A stretch of 64,000 nt of DNA from Anniella stebbinsi (lineage: Eukaryota; Chordata; Lepidosauria; Squamata; Anniellidae), in NCBI GenBank assembly GCA_029215795.1, contig JARDYH010000002.1, positions 7,817,501-7,881,500 of the forward strand. The letters run 5' to 3'. The position numbers were made by a program, and so were the translations under genes. The notes beneath the pieces were generated by a model that saw only the letters and a program-made list of their open reading frames with translations, did not search any database and had not been told where the DNA came from. Below are positions 19,757 through 30,323 of the stretch, piece by piece; the stretch's first letter is position 1, and every line of letters begins with the position of its first letter.

Positions 19757-20076
19757 TAGGGTGACCAGATAAAATCCAGGTCAGGGCTCCTGTAACTTTA
19801 ACAGTTGTAGAGAAAGGGGAATTTCAGCCAGTGTCATTTGTATGCAGTTAGTTCCTGGTGAAATTCCCTCTTCATCACACCAGTTAAAGTTGCAGGGGCC
19901 CTGCCTTCTTTTGTATATGGTCACTCTAGTATAGTGCCTGCAACTTTAACAGTTGTGATGAAGAGAGGATTTCACCAGGAACTAATTGCATGCAAATGAC
20001 ACTGGCTGAAATTCCCTTTTCTCTACAACTGTTAAAGTTACAGGAGCCCTGGCCTGGATTTTATCTGGTCAGCCTA
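19757..20076. mobile_element. Non-autonomous hAT foldback element, 320 bp, intact, perfect TSD
   Basis: Ends TAGGGTGACCAGAT and ATCTGGTCAGCCTA. The 8-bp duplication GTTTGTGC stands at 19749-19756 and 20077-20084. Subfamily 1, nearly the same sequence and exactly the same length as the copies at 7.2, 36.7 and 50.0 kb. It has no reading frame of its own. Confidence 0.93.
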
Positions 20077-20585
20077 GTTTGTGCACAATTTCCCCTTGTG
20101 TGCACATTTTGACCAGGGAACTGGATTGCAACACCCAGAGAGGTGCAAATACTAAGGGACAACTGTGTTTCAGTTCATGCATTTGTTTGGGAAGTGCACA
20201 TTTCGTACACCCCTCCCTGTCAGAGGAAACATACAGCTCCAACTGAGAGTTCCCTGGGACTGCAGACGTTCGCTTCATCCATAGGCCAGAGAGCCAAGCT
20301 ACAATCCCTGCCTCCTAGGAAAAACTTCATGGCAAAGAGGATACTAACCTTGGCCTGTACATCAACCAGAGAAGGAACAACTTCAGGAAAGAACTTTCTC
20401 TGCCAGATAGAACATGCATACGAGCTTCGAAACTAAGAACTGGTCTCTGAGTTTTGCTGCTTCTTTTTCCTCCTTCTCCATCCTAATCCCTTCTGCTTTT
20501 GTGTCGTGTCTGTTAGATTGTATTCCTGGGGGCAGGGGCTGGCTATTAATCTTTGCAAGCTACTCTGGGAGGCCCTTTTTCATAA
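20077..20585. other. No gene recognised
   Basis: Contains 'gtgcacatttcgtacacccct' near 20197, which could be a hAT right end. Frames on both strands at 20069-20436 have no domain. Confidence 0.4.
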
Positions 20586-20735
20586 GAGCCTAAGAACATA
20601 AGAAGAGCCCTGCTGGATTAGACCATAGGTCCATCTAGTCCAACATTCTGTTCACACAGTAGCCAACCAGTCGTCAACCAGGCACCAACAAGCAGCACAT
20701 GAGTGCAATAGTACTCTCCTGCCTATGTACAACTG
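20586..20735 (-). mobile_element. CR1-type LINE 3' end, antisense
   Basis: 'taagaacataagaagagccctgctggattagac' through 'gcacatgagtgcaatagtactctcc' is the reverse complement of the tail at 655-882. Confidence 0.85.
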
Positions 20736-20779
20736 TGTTTTTCTTTTCCTGAAACATCAGGTAAAAAAAGTGGGTTTCC

Positions 20780-21098
20780 TAGGGTAACCATATGAAAAGG
20801 AGGACAGGACTCCTGTATCTTTAAGAGATGTACAGAAAAGGGAATTTAAGCAGGTGTCATTTGTATGCATGCAGCACCTGGTGAAATCCCCTCTTCATCA
20901 CAACAGTTAAAGATGCAGGAGCCCTGCCCTCTTTTGTATCTGGTCAAGTAGGCAGGTTCCTGCAGCTTGAACTGTTGTGATTGAGAGGGCATTTCACCAG
21001 GTGCTGCATGCATACAAATGACACCTGCTAAAACTCCCTTTCAAATGCAACTGATAAAGATAGAGGAGCCCTGTCCTCCTTTTCACATGGTCACTCTA
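20780..21098. mobile_element. Non-autonomous hAT foldback element, subfamily 2, 319 bp
   Basis: It starts TAGGGTAACCATATG and ends CACATGGTCACTCTA. The flanks are GGGTTTCC (20772-20779) and AGGTTTCC (21099-21106), seven of eight. Subfamily 2 has the inner word 'TGCATGCAGCACCTGGTGAAAT' in place of 'CAATTAGTTCCTGG'. It is palindromic over its whole length and non-coding. Confidence 0.88.
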
Positions 21099-21364
21099 AG
21101 GTTTCCATTAAAATGAGGGGGCTTTTAAACTTTAGCGTCCGATGTTCAGGATGATGAGTAGGATTGCTTCAGAACAGTGCCTGGTGATCTTCCAAACAAG
21201 AGATGTTGCCGTATTCTCTTATGAACAAGTGAGCTATTCAGAGAATTCAATGAAGAGTCTGACAGCCAGCCTAAGCCTTTCTCCAAGTTGAACCACAGAT
21301 TCGTCTCCTGGAAGATTACCTGCACAATCCCCATTGTGCCTTCAGGAGACTATCAGACTTGTCT

Positions 21365-21469
21365 TTCAGAAGTTTGGGGTTTTGTTATACTTTGTTATAC
21401 TTTTGTGAACCTCCCAGACAGCTTTGGCTATTGGGTGGTATAGAAATGCAATAAATAAATAAATACTAA
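21365..21469 (+). mobile_element. L2 LINE 3' tail
   Basis: 'ttttgtgaacctcccagacagctttggctattgggtggtatagaaatgcaataaataaata' is the classic L2 terminus. Confidence 0.8.
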
Positions 21470-21547
21470 GCTACGGTGAAAAATCATTTTCGTTGTGGGA
21501 TAACAAAGGCCATCTTCTGACATTTATATGAGTTCTTTGGTCAACAA

Positions 21548-21548
21548 A

Positions 21549-21581
<33 letters not shown>

Positions 21582-21632
21582 CATCATCCATCATCATCAT
21601 TTTATACTGCCCAATAGCCAAAATGTTCTAGG
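21548..21632 (-). mobile_element. L2 LINE 3' tail, antisense, with (ATT)n/(ATC)n
   Basis: A trinucleotide run (21549-21600) followed by 'tttatactgcccaatagccaaaatgttctagg', the antisense L2 end. With the tail at 21365-21469 it forms two L2 tails facing one another. Confidence 0.75.
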
Positions 21633-21639
21633 CTCCTTG

Positions 21640-23335
21640 TAGCAAAGACTTACTCCTTAACTTACTCCTATTCATAAGGTAGGGCTGTTAAGCCTTAGGC
21701 CCAAATTCTGGCCCAATCTGCCTCCCATGGTTCCCCAATGTCCACATCCCCTTCCCCTGGCTCCCCCCTCAACCATTTGTTGATTTCCTAGCTGTTGCAT
21801 ATTTTCCCTCTTTCTAGCTGGTTGGAATGCATCTTCCAAGGCTTAGATATTGGCTTTAAGATAAAATACACTGGTATTTTGGGTTTGCTGCTGCTACCCC
21901 GCCCATTTTCCTTTGATCCCACTACCCCTCAGAAGGTGATCCCCAGAAGCTTCTCTGAAACTGAATTCAGCACCCAGAGTGAAAGAGATTCGACACTCCT
22001 GGCATAGAGAATTACGCCCGAGAATTGTATCACCAGACTAACTTCTCATCCATACTGTGAACTCCACCTTATGTTTCTCACTGTTCTATAAACTCCAGCT
22101 TCAGGTTGTTGGCTATTTTAGTTTTTAGTTTTTAAGCTGGGTGGGGGTGCTTGCTGACACTCCAGTGGTCACAGGGGTGACTCCTGGACAGGAGTCTTTC
22201 TTTGAAGCCGCTTTTCCTCCTGCTTCTTCACCTTGAGGTCAGCGGCTCCCTCCCACCTGACACTCAGCTCACCTTTGATCTCCCCTCTTGCCTCCTGCCT
22301 TGCCTCCAGCTAGTCAACAGCGTCTGACCTCTCTCCTCAGCAGCTGTCAACTCGCTTTCCCATAGCAATGCTAACACCATCTCTCCACTCTGACCTGGGC
22401 CCGGATGCTGAATGCCAGAATTATGGCCCCTGTGTTTGTTTCTCTACCTCAAAGATAAACACCAGCTGAGTGACAAAAATTCATACATATTGATTCTCTG
22501 CTGCCAGGGGTAGCTACAAAGTCTATGCTACTTGGATTGATGGATAGCAGACGACAACGGTATATTTACATCTCTCTGACCTTCCAGGCATAGTCCTAAA
22601 GCAAAGGCAGAGAGGAATTGATACTGCCTACAGCTAACCATCTTCTATCGGCGGACATGAAAGCCCAGATAGATTTGCATAATGTGGACTTTAATCATAG
22701 CTTAAATGTGGCATTTCTAACACAGTGGCCCTGGGGGTCTCAAAGGAATTTTGGAGATCTTGTCATTGTCTCAAAGGGTGCCCCGGTTTTCCACCAGAAG
22801 GAATGGCGTGACTATGTAAATACAGCAACTCTAGCATTTGTTAATCTTTGTTACAACAAAGGATTCTTCAAGTCAGTAGTTGCAGGAGCAGAATCCCTTC
22901 TTAGGGTCTGAAGTAAGTAGCTACAGAATAAGGTGGAATGTCCCTGGAGCAATACTAAGTAGATGCAGAACCAGGAAGACGGTCCCCAAAGTGAGGTAAG
23001 TAGCTGCAAGATCAGGATGAATGCTTACAGGGGTGATGTGGCCAAGTGTCTGCAGAATCAGAAGGCATGTCCACAGATAAGGTAAATAACTCTTTGATCC
23101 TGCTTTATTTCTTCTCCCACTATGATTCCAGAATTCAGGCTTTTACCCTATGCTTCTTCCCTACCTCCTCCTTCTCCCTCAGAGTTTTTTAAAGAGCTCT
23201 TCCCCTGATTCCTTTCCTTCCTGTTCACCCAGCACTGCCTGTGACTGGTGTCTGTTCCTGGGCAGCCCAGGAAACTGAGGGATTATATGGCAGCCCCCAA
23301 TGGCTCCTTGCAGTCATCTTAAAAGACTTATTTAT
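21640..23335. other. No gene recognised
   Basis: About 1.7 kb of unique-looking sequence. The 97-residue frame at 22618-22911 shows no domain. A loose threefold motif 'agtaagtagctac/gcaga...' is repeated between 22913 and 23095 (AGTAAGTAGCTACAG, AAGTAGATGCAGAACCAG, GGTAAGTAGCTGCAAGATC, AAGTGTCTGCAGAATCAG), a decayed tandem repeat of roughly 45-65 bases. Confidence 0.4.
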
Positions 23336-23855
23336 TTCATAGAATCATAGAATCATAGAACAATAGAGGCCATCGAGTCCAATCCCCTGCTCAATGCAGG
23401 AATCTACCTTAAAGCATATCTGACAGATGGTTGTCCAGCTGCCTCTTGAATGCCTCTAGTGTGGGAAAGCCCATGACCTCCCTAGGTAATTGGGTCCATT
23501 GTTGTATTGCTCTAACAGTCAGGACGTTTTTCCTGATGTCTAGCCGGAATCTGGCTTCCTGTAACTTGAGCCCATTATTCCGTGTCCTGCACTCTGGGAT
23601 GATCGAGAAGAGGTCCTGGCCCTCCTCTGTGTGACAACCGAGTATTTGAAGAGTGCTAGCATGTCTCCCCTCAGTCTTCTCTTCTCCAGGCTAAACATGC
23701 CTAGTTCTTTCAATCTCTCTTCATAGGGTTTTGTTTCCAGACCCCTGATCATCCTTGTTGCCCTCCTCTGAACACACTCCAGATTGTCTGCATCCTTCTT
23801 GAAGTGTGATGCTCAGAACTGGCAGTTGTATTACGGTTTTGGTGATGTGCAAGTA
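23336..23855 (-). mobile_element. CR1 LINE, 3' end and reverse transcriptase C-terminus, antisense
   Basis: Starts with the octamers TCATAGAATCATAGAATCATAG and continues to 'tcatagggttttgtttccagacccctgatcatccttgttgccctcctctgaac'. On the minus strand it encodes '[32 protein letters not shown]'. It is the best-preserved CR1 tail of the octamer family in the window. Confidence 0.88.
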
Positions 23856-24000
23856 TACTCAAATAAAACCAACAAATCAATCAGTTTAAAGACCAGATGT
23901 TTAACCAGCTAAAAGGTTCTGTAACTGGCAGGCCTAGGTAGAGTTCTTTAATCACTTGGCTCATTAAGAACAATTGCATTATTTTTCTTTTGCTTATTTA

Positions 24001-24104
24001 GGGCATGATCCAGCCAAAGTTATGCATTTTTAAGCCTAATTAAGCATAGGCTTATATTTCTCATTTAAATCTTAAAAGGGCTTAACTTTGGCTGGATCTC
24101 ATCC
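24001..24104. mobile_element. Small MITE with inverted ends and possible TTA TSD
   Basis: Ends GGGCATGATCCAGCCAAAG and the inverted CTTTGGCTGGATCTCATCC. Immediately outside lie TTA on the left (23998-24000) and TTA on the right (24105-24107), which would suit a PIF/Harbinger-type 3-bp duplication. The element is 104 bp. Confidence 0.5.
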
Positions 24105-24239
24105 TTATTAAATTGGAAAACATTTAAGTCGCTTTTCTGTGAAGCATACCAAAAGAATTACAAAAAATATCAGGATGCAAACAATAGGGATTTCTTGCCA
24201 TTTCCTCTCGCTTCTGTTGATGTTCCTTGCGGAAGTGGA

Positions 24240-24945
24240 GGATGAAAAATAACGACGCGACACGAGAATATGGATTTAAATATGGGCCACATTTATTAAA
24301 GATTCTGCAAAGGGGTCAAATTCCTAAGCGGGCATCTCACACTTGGCCATGAGGCCATCCCTAGGATCGGGTGAGCCATTCTTAACCCCTCTAGTGGTGC
24401 CTTACAGCTCGCCACCTCATGGGTTCCCCAGTCGGGGTAGGGAGGCCTTCCGTTGTCACTGCCCACGTGCCGCACGGCTCCGAGGGAGTGAGGAGTGTTG
24501 GCCTCAAAGGTAAACCTTCCGCCTGCTGGCTGGTGCCACAAGACTCCCTGCCATAGGCTTCAGGCACTACCCATCACCACCAATGGTGCCAGAGAATGCT
24601 CACCAGTATTCCCCCCTCGAGATGCCCGCACCTAACCGCCATCAAATGTGACCAAAGAACACCGAATCAACCTACTGAATACACCCAGCCTGTCTTACAG
24701 TGCGGAGTCGGTGAAAAAACGCACAACCAATTCAGATTGTCAGCAAAAAAATCCTACTCGGCCTCCAAAATGACAACCAGCAAACCCACACTGTTTACAA
24801 GGGAGGGAGGGAGGGAGGGAGGGAGGGAGGCAAAAACAAACGAAGAGGGCTCTGGGCAGGAGCGCTGCCCTTAAATAGCCGTGCTCCTCCCTGCCCCAGT
24901 GGCACCAAAACGAGGTGGCCAATGGCCTACCTCCACGCCGTGCCA
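24240..24945 (-). mobile_element. Unidentified retroelement remnant, antisense (related to 43.0-44.05 kb)
   Basis: On the minus strand it ends 'aatctttaataaatgtggcccatatttaaatccatattctcgtgtc', with an AATAAA signal. The same wording ('aatttaataaatgtgtcccaattttcaatccatacagttgtgtc') ends the plus-strand copy at about 43.98-44.03 kb. Both also share an inner 'ttggtggtga...tgcctga' stretch. An AATAAA near the end of a non-coding block suggests an LTR-type or tyrosine-recombinase retroelement terminus, but I could not place the family. Confidence 0.5.
24801..24830. repeat. (GGGA)n microsatellite
   Basis: Seven perfect GGGA units. Confidence 0.9.
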
Positions 24946-25071
24946 TCTCCCCCCCCCCATCCGCAATCAGCCTCCCCCCACCCAGGCGTTGCCGGGCCTG
25001 GGTCTGAGGCTCTTCTCTGTCAGCTCCCTCCCTATACAGACACAGCCTGCTCGGGCCAAGTCTGTGTATTC

Positions 25072-25267
25072 TAGGCTGACCCTATGAAAAGGAGGTCAGG
25101 GCTCATGTAACTTTAACAGTTGTAGAGAAAAGGGAATTTCAGCCGGTGTCATTTGTATGCAATTAGTTCCTGGTGAAATTCCCTCTTCATTACAACAGTT
25201 AAAGGTGCAGGCACTACACTAGAGTGACCATATACAAAAGAAGGCAGGGCCCCTGCAACTTTAATGT
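25072..25267. mobile_element. hAT foldback element, left 196 bp only
   Basis: Starts TAGGCTGACCCTATG and follows the subfamily 1 sequence to 'gcagggcccctgcaactttaa', then breaks off. The next bases (25268-25450) are an AT-rich block starting TGTTTTTTATTATTT that looks like an antisense LINE tail or poly-T insertion. Confidence 0.75.
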
Positions 25268-25470
25268 TTTTTATTATTTAAAAACATAGATAAAACTCAA
25301 AACATTACAAACACAAACATTACAACATACAACATTAAAATGGACTTCCGAATTTCTCCGACACACAAAAAATATATGCTTTCTTTTACACCTTATCAAA
25401 AAAATAAAAATGAAAATAAACGTTTAGTGGATGGATTCCCTGCCAAGCGTAACCAGATACAAAAGAGGGG
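25268..25470. other. AT-rich block interrupting hAT sequence
   Basis: It starts with a T-rich run and has 'cattacaaacacaaacattacaacatacaaca' inside, like an antisense retroposon tail. At 25450-25466 'aaccagatacaaaagagggg' is again hAT-like sequence. The identity of the insert is unknown. Confidence 0.35.
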
Positions 25471-25473
25471 CAT

Positions 25474-25503
<30 letters not shown>
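25474..25503. repeat. (ATC)n microsatellite forming part of an inverted repeat
   Basis: About ten ATC units directly abut the palindromic element at 25510. The complementary (GAT) words appear just right of that element (25688-25704). Confidence 0.85.
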
Positions 25504-25505
<2 letters not shown>

Positions 25506-25509
25506 CTCT

Positions 25510-25681
25510 TAGGGTGACCATATGGAAAGGAGGACTGGGTTCCTGCAGCTTTAACGGTTGTGCTGAAGAGGGAATTTCACCAGGTGCCGCGTGCATACAA
25601 AGGACACCTGCTGAAATTCCCTTTTTTATGCAGCAGTTAAAGCTGCAAGAGCCCAGTCCTCCTTTCCATATGGTCACCCTA
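25510..25681. mobile_element. Single-unit hAT palindrome, 172 bp, with inverted instead of direct flanks
   Basis: Ends TAGGGTGACCATATGG and CCATATGGTCACCCTA. It is half the usual length, a single palindrome rather than a doubled one. The flanks are TCCACTCT (25502-25509) and AGAGTGGA (25682-25689), reverse complements and not a duplication, and the symmetry runs on into the ATC repeat. Both strands therefore carry almost the same reading frame, which has no biological meaning. Confidence 0.75.
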
Positions 25682-25894
25682 AGAGTGGATGATAATGATG
25701 ATATTAAACTGGAAACATTATTAATATAGCATCAGTATTGCGCCTAATGGAGAGCCTCTCCTGATATGAACCAACTTTACCGTACAATTAGGAGTAGGTA
25801 AACTCACCCGCATCCAATCCGTCAGATACTTTCCCCGCCATCATCGCCACTCAACGAGTGCGCAACAGCTGTCTGTCCTCACTCATGTGCATTC

Positions 25895-26405
25895 ATTCTG
25901 ATCTGTCAGTACGGAAACAATCTTTAATAAATTCATATAAAATCGAGGGTTGGAGGGATCGATCGCAAATTTGGCACATATGTGCTACACATATGTGCCA
26001 AATTTGAGATCGATTCCTCCAACTCTCGATTTTATATGAATTTATTAAAGATCTTTTCCGTTCTGACAGATCAGAATGACAGCTCGCCAGACCTGTCAGA
26101 ATGGAAACGATCTTTAAAAAATTCATATAAAATCGAGGATTGGAGGGATCGATCTCAAATTTCATACACCTACTTAGGCATACCCCAGAAGCACCGTAAC
26201 CAAGTTTCAAGACTCTAACTTTTAAAATACAGAAGTTATAGGTATATTTATATGGCAGTCCAATAAAACGATAAAATTGCCCGAAAATTATCGTCTCCGA
26301 TGTTTATCGTAGGTTTTCTATCGTATCGTTATCGTAACTCATGTGCATGATAAAGAGCATATCGTATTGTTATCATAAATTCTAACGATACGATACACAT
26401 CCCTA
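25895..26405. mobile_element. hAT remnant with three-fold inverted repeat
   Basis: The right terminus, AACGATACGATACACATCCCTA ending at 26405, read inverted starts TAGGGATGTGTATCG, like the other TAGGGATG hATs. Inside, one 85-base segment ('...ttcatataaaatcgaggnttggagggatcgatc') occurs at 25905-25984, inverted at 25986-26072, and again direct at 26090-26160. No left terminus is seen. The overlapping frames on both strands come from this symmetry. Confidence 0.65.
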
Positions 26406-26499
26406 ATAAATAGGGCCGTTATGAACACCATTTAAGCAATGGGGGGGAATACGTAATTGCTAGAGCCTCCATTGTGAGGACTTGCACATACTCAGAGTG

Positions 26500-26941
26500 A
26501 GGGTCTGCGAGCATGCCATGGGTGCCTGGATGGGCCTGGGGAACAGACACAAAGGAGTCCATCAGACTCTCAGGCTCATTCTGCACCCACAACATCCCTC
26601 CCTACAATCAACATCTGAGTTCCACCTTCCGAGGGAGACTTGGATGGTGGCAGCAAGGGGCAGGGCCTTCTCAATGCTGGCCTCCTGATTGTGGAATGCT
26701 GTCCCCAGCAAGGCCCTCCTGGCATCAACATTGTCATGTTTTTGGCACCAGGTTTTCCTGTATTCCCAGATATTTGACAGCATATTATGGGCTGTTTAAA
26801 GTATCAGTCGAATTGTTTTGGGCATCACAGATGATATTGTTGTTTTATGGAGTGGGGGTATTTTTAAGGTTAGCCGTTTAAAGTTTTATATGTTTTAATT
26901 TTGATGTGAGTCTATTCTGAGAACAGCATCTAAGAAATCTA

Positions 26942-26975
<34 letters not shown>

Positions 26976-26978
26976 CAA
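26500..26978 (+). mobile_element. L2 LINE 3' end with (ATT)n tail
   Basis: Plus-strand translation gives the L2 C-terminus 'RLGWWQQGAGPSQCWPPDCGMLSPARPSWHQHCHVFGTRFSCIPRYLTAYYGLF'. It runs on into the untranslated end 'atctaagaaatctatattattatt'. It lies tail-to-tail with the antisense L2 at 27.5 kb. Confidence 0.8.
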
Positions 26979-27288
26979 TAACAATGCTATTTACAAACTA
27001 CAAGAAGACAGTTTCCTGCCAAAGGAGCATAGAGTCTAAAATTCAACACAGGGGAAAATAAGGGGAAGGGGAAGAAAGCAAAGGCCTCGGTACATGAAGA
27101 AGAATATGGAATTGCTCCAGGTGGCACTCCCATATCTGGAAGTAAGTCCCAATGGAGCTTACTTCTGAGTAGACATGGGTAGAATTGCAGTGCATGTTAC
27201 ACTTGCCTCCAGCAGCATATATGAAGACTAAAGAGTTGTGCCAAAAGTTTTACGGTTCTTGGATAAAGAGCAATCATCAGCGCCTAAT
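26979..27288. other. No gene seen
   Basis: Contains 'acttctgagtagacatgggtagaattgcagtgc' (about 27160-27193), a word common in old reptile repeats. I cannot assign it. Confidence 0.4.
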
Positions 27289-27292
27289 AGAT

Positions 27293-27327
<35 letters not shown>
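27289..27327. repeat. (GA)n microsatellite
   Basis: AG/GA run with one AAAG interruption. Confidence 0.9.
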
Positions 27328-27501
27328 TAGCATCATCCGTAACTCATAGTGAAAGCATGGCAGAACATGTAAGTCACCTCCAAACTGGAAAGTCTTCTCT
27401 GTTTCCAAATTAGAAATTCAATTTAAATTTGCCTTTATTTTTCAGTTTCGCTCACTCTCGTTGGTTTTGTATTACCATTTCCATTTTTTCTCAGTCTATG
27501 G

Positions 27502-28345
27502 AAATATTTTATTTATTTATTTATTACATTTGTATACCGCCCCATAGCTGAAGCTCTCTGGGCGGTTTACATAGGATTAAAAACAATTAACAACAATATA
27601 CAAAAATTAAAACAGCAAAAACATACAACATACACACAATCTGTACATTTAAAAACCACTTCAACACTTCAAAGAAACTACAAAAACAAAACAAAACAAA
27701 CCCAGGCTCCTCAAATATTGCCAAATGCCTGAGAGAAGAGGAAAGTCTTGACCTGGCGCCGAAAAGATAACAATGTTGGCGCCAGGCGGGCCTCGTCGGG
27801 GAGATCGTTCCACAATTGGGGAGCCACCACAGAGAAGGCCCTCTCTCTTCTTGCCGACCTCCGAGCTTCCCTCGGAGGAGGCACTCGGAGGAGGGCCTTA
27901 GATGTTGAACGTAGTGTTCAGGTAGGTTCATGTCGGGAAAGGCGTTCCATCAGGTATTGTGGTCCCAAGCCGTGTAAGGCTTTATAGGTTAAAACCAGCA
28001 CCTTGAACCGGGCTCGGAAACATACAGGCAGCCAATGCAAGCGGGCCAGAGTAGGTCTTATATGTTCGAACCTACTGATTCCAGTTATCAATCTGGCCGC
28101 TGCATTTTGCACAAGCTGCAGCTTCCGAACCACCTTCAAAGGCAGCCCCACGTAGAGTGCAGTGCAGTAATCTAATTTGGAGGTTAACAGAGCATGGACA
28201 ACTGAAGCCAGGTTATCCCTGTCCAGATAGGGACGTAGCTGGGCCACCAACCAAAATTGGTAGAAGGCACTCCGTGCCACTGAGGCCACGGGATTCAAGA
28301 CACATTTATGCAACACCTGCCGTTCTCTTTGGAGGCTCACTAGCC
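27502..28345 (-). mobile_element. L2 LINE, C-terminal reverse transcriptase and 3' end, antisense
   Basis: The antisense 3' end (TATTTATTTATTTATTACATTTGTATACCGCCC) starts at 27502. On the minus strand, 28340 to about 27925 encodes the region after the catalytic centre: 'LASVVHALLTSKLDYCTALYVGLPLKVVRKLQLVQNAAARLITG...HWLPVCFRARFKVLVLTYKALHGLGPQYL'. The frame is then shifted near 27925 and continues as '...VQHLRPSSECLLRGKLGGRQEERGPSLWWLPNCGTISPTRPAWRQH'. The catalytic YxDD region is absent. It is the second-best preserved L2 here. Confidence 0.9.
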
Positions 28346-28705
28346 ATGCTTACTGGCCTTAAGAACCACACTCTTCACTCATGAAGAACGATGCTGTAGC
28401 AGACCTGTAGTATGCCATCATATATTTTTGAGAGAAGGAGGGAGACTATACCACGACCTTCCTTGAAATATTGGATCCATTTACACAGGGGTTGCATGGA
28501 CCACATTACTTATGAGTCACAAAGGGAGGGGGGAAAGGGAGCTAAGGGTAGATAAAGTGATCAGTGCATCCTACTGTAAATAAGTCTGAAATTTCTATGA
28601 AGGTCGCCCCATTCCTGATTTATATCCTGGCGTCTTGTGAAATAATGTTGACCAAGTAAGTGCTTTTTCATCCCCCTTCTCCCTTCCGCCTTCCTCCTTC
28701 CCTTT
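28346..28705. other. No gene seen
   Basis: Unique sequence upstream (in L2 sense) of the truncated LINE. Confidence 0.4.
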
Positions 28706-28708
28706 TCC

Positions 28709-28761
<53 letters not shown>
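28706..28761. repeat. (CT)n(CA)n compound microsatellite
   Basis: About 14 CT followed by 11 CA units; a similar compound run lies at 49.9 kb. Confidence 0.95.
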
Positions 28762-29214
28762 TTCATTCACAAAACAGAATTTTTAGTTGCTAAGTTATTT
28801 CATTTTGAAACTATCTTAAGGCTGGAAGCATACTACTAAGGAGACATTATATCATAAAAGAGTTAAGGCAGATTAGGTTTTTTTTAAAAAAAGTCTTAAT
28901 GACCTCCAGGTCCCATTGTATACAGCATGATTCACAATCTATTTAAGTTGAAATATTTGGATTGAAGACCATGCAATGTGTAGTTAACGGATGGATTTCA
29001 CAACCATGGTCAGTACATTAGCACTGGACAAATTCATGGAGGGGGGCGGGTTCTATCGTGGATTTATTAGCCATGATTACTAAGGGTGCAGTCCTATTGA
29101 TTGTGCTGTCAGTGATTGGAAGGCCCCAAATTTGGAGGTGTCTGATCATCCAGTGCAGGGTGGGAGAGGTGGTGGTGGCAGTCTTCACCTCCCCATCCTC
29201 CCACCTTGCAGATT
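28762..29214. other. No gene seen
   Basis: AT-rich to 29000, then mixed. The frames on opposite strands at 29018-29339 have no domain. Confidence 0.4.
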
Positions 29215-29280
29215 TTGCTAGATGGACTTTAGAGCCATCTAGCAAGATTTTGCTAGACGAGCTTTACTGCCATCTAACAA
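29215..29280. repeat. Tandem pair of hairpins
   Basis: TTGCTAGATGG and CCATCTAGCAA (29215-29245) form 11 perfect pairs around a 9-base loop. A degenerate second copy of the hairpin follows at 29249-29280 (TTGCTAGACGA...CCATCTAACAA). Confidence 0.6.
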
Positions 29281-29439
29281 GGTGCTTTGGTAAGGGAGAG
29301 AAGTTGCTGAATCCATTTTGGAGCACTTTGGATAGCTAATTTATGAGCTCAGGCTGGATCTGACTGAAAACCAGAATGGATTCCCAATCAAATTGGAACC
29401 ATCAGCCTCCACTGTGTATGTTTGTGTGGACATACAATC

Positions 29440-29990
29440 AAGGGATGGGCAAACTCCCGCATGCCCCTTGGCGGGCACTTGCTCTCTCTCCGCCACTGCC
29501 CACCACTGCTATCTGGGCCACATGAACCTCTTTTGAGGCTTGGCTTGGCCCAGCAAGCATGCAGCAGCCACCTGCCCCTACACGCCGAAAATGCGTGCTT
29601 ACCCCCTGCGTCAATGGCAGCCGTAAGGGCCCCATATACAATAGGGTAACATCATGAATGCTTTGTTCATGCTTTTATCCTTGCATAGATGGGGCCTTTA
29701 CAGCCATCATCGACACAGCAGGAGAAAATACATAATTTATGGAGGCTCCAGATACTGTGCAGTTCCTACGTTGCGTCCACGGTGGCAGCCATTGATGGAG
29801 GGAGCTAAATGTGCAATTTCGGCATGAAGGAGCAGGTTGTTGCCAAGCACCCTACAGGCCACATGAATGCTCGAGCAGGGTCCACGCTTACACCAGGAGT
29901 GCCTGACTGGGTCTGGGATGGCGGATGCGGTGTGGGGAGCACCAGACTCCTGGACACTGTTGGGCACTCGAGACTGCCCTGTCAAGGACA
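29440..29990. mobile_element. Long imperfect foldback element
   Basis: Left words ('gaaaatgcgtgcttaccccctgcgtcaatggcagccgtaagggcccca') find their reverse complement on the right ('tggggcctttacagccatcatcgac...'; 'aatttcggcatgaaggagcaggttgttgcc' against 'ccacctgcccctacacgccgaaaatg'). The centre is near 29665. This is a foldback transposon of uncertain superfamily. Frames on both strands are mirror images. Confidence 0.55.
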
Positions 29991-30323
29991 CACATTAACT
30001 GATCTCAGGTTTGCAAAGTACAACACAATAATTAAAGGGGGAAAGGGATGGTGATGGAGGAATAAAAGAGCAAACACAGGTACCTCTACTTAAACTTACA
30101 GCTCTTATAAAGGCCAGATGGAATGGAAATAGTTCAGGTAGCCTGATAGAATGGCTCTTCTGCTAGGTGATAGTTGAGGCAGCTGATCTCTCAGCAGAGC
30201 CAATAGAAGAGATCAGCCTCCTCTCTGTTCCTCTGCTCATTAGCTTGCTGTAGCAAGGCAGTTCTTATGTCCTTCAAGTCCTGTTGAGAAGCATCTGAAT
30301 TGCTACATTCGTGGGGCCAGGGC
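29991..30323. other. No gene seen
   Basis: Unique-looking sequence between two transposons. Confidence 0.4.

Noticed and set aside
22618..22911. 97-codon frame in a repeat-free region
   Set aside because: No domain, no splice signals that I trust and no conservation information; length is within chance expectation.
25893..26218. Two similar proteins on opposite strands
   Set aside because: They result from the inverted repeat; neither has a domain.
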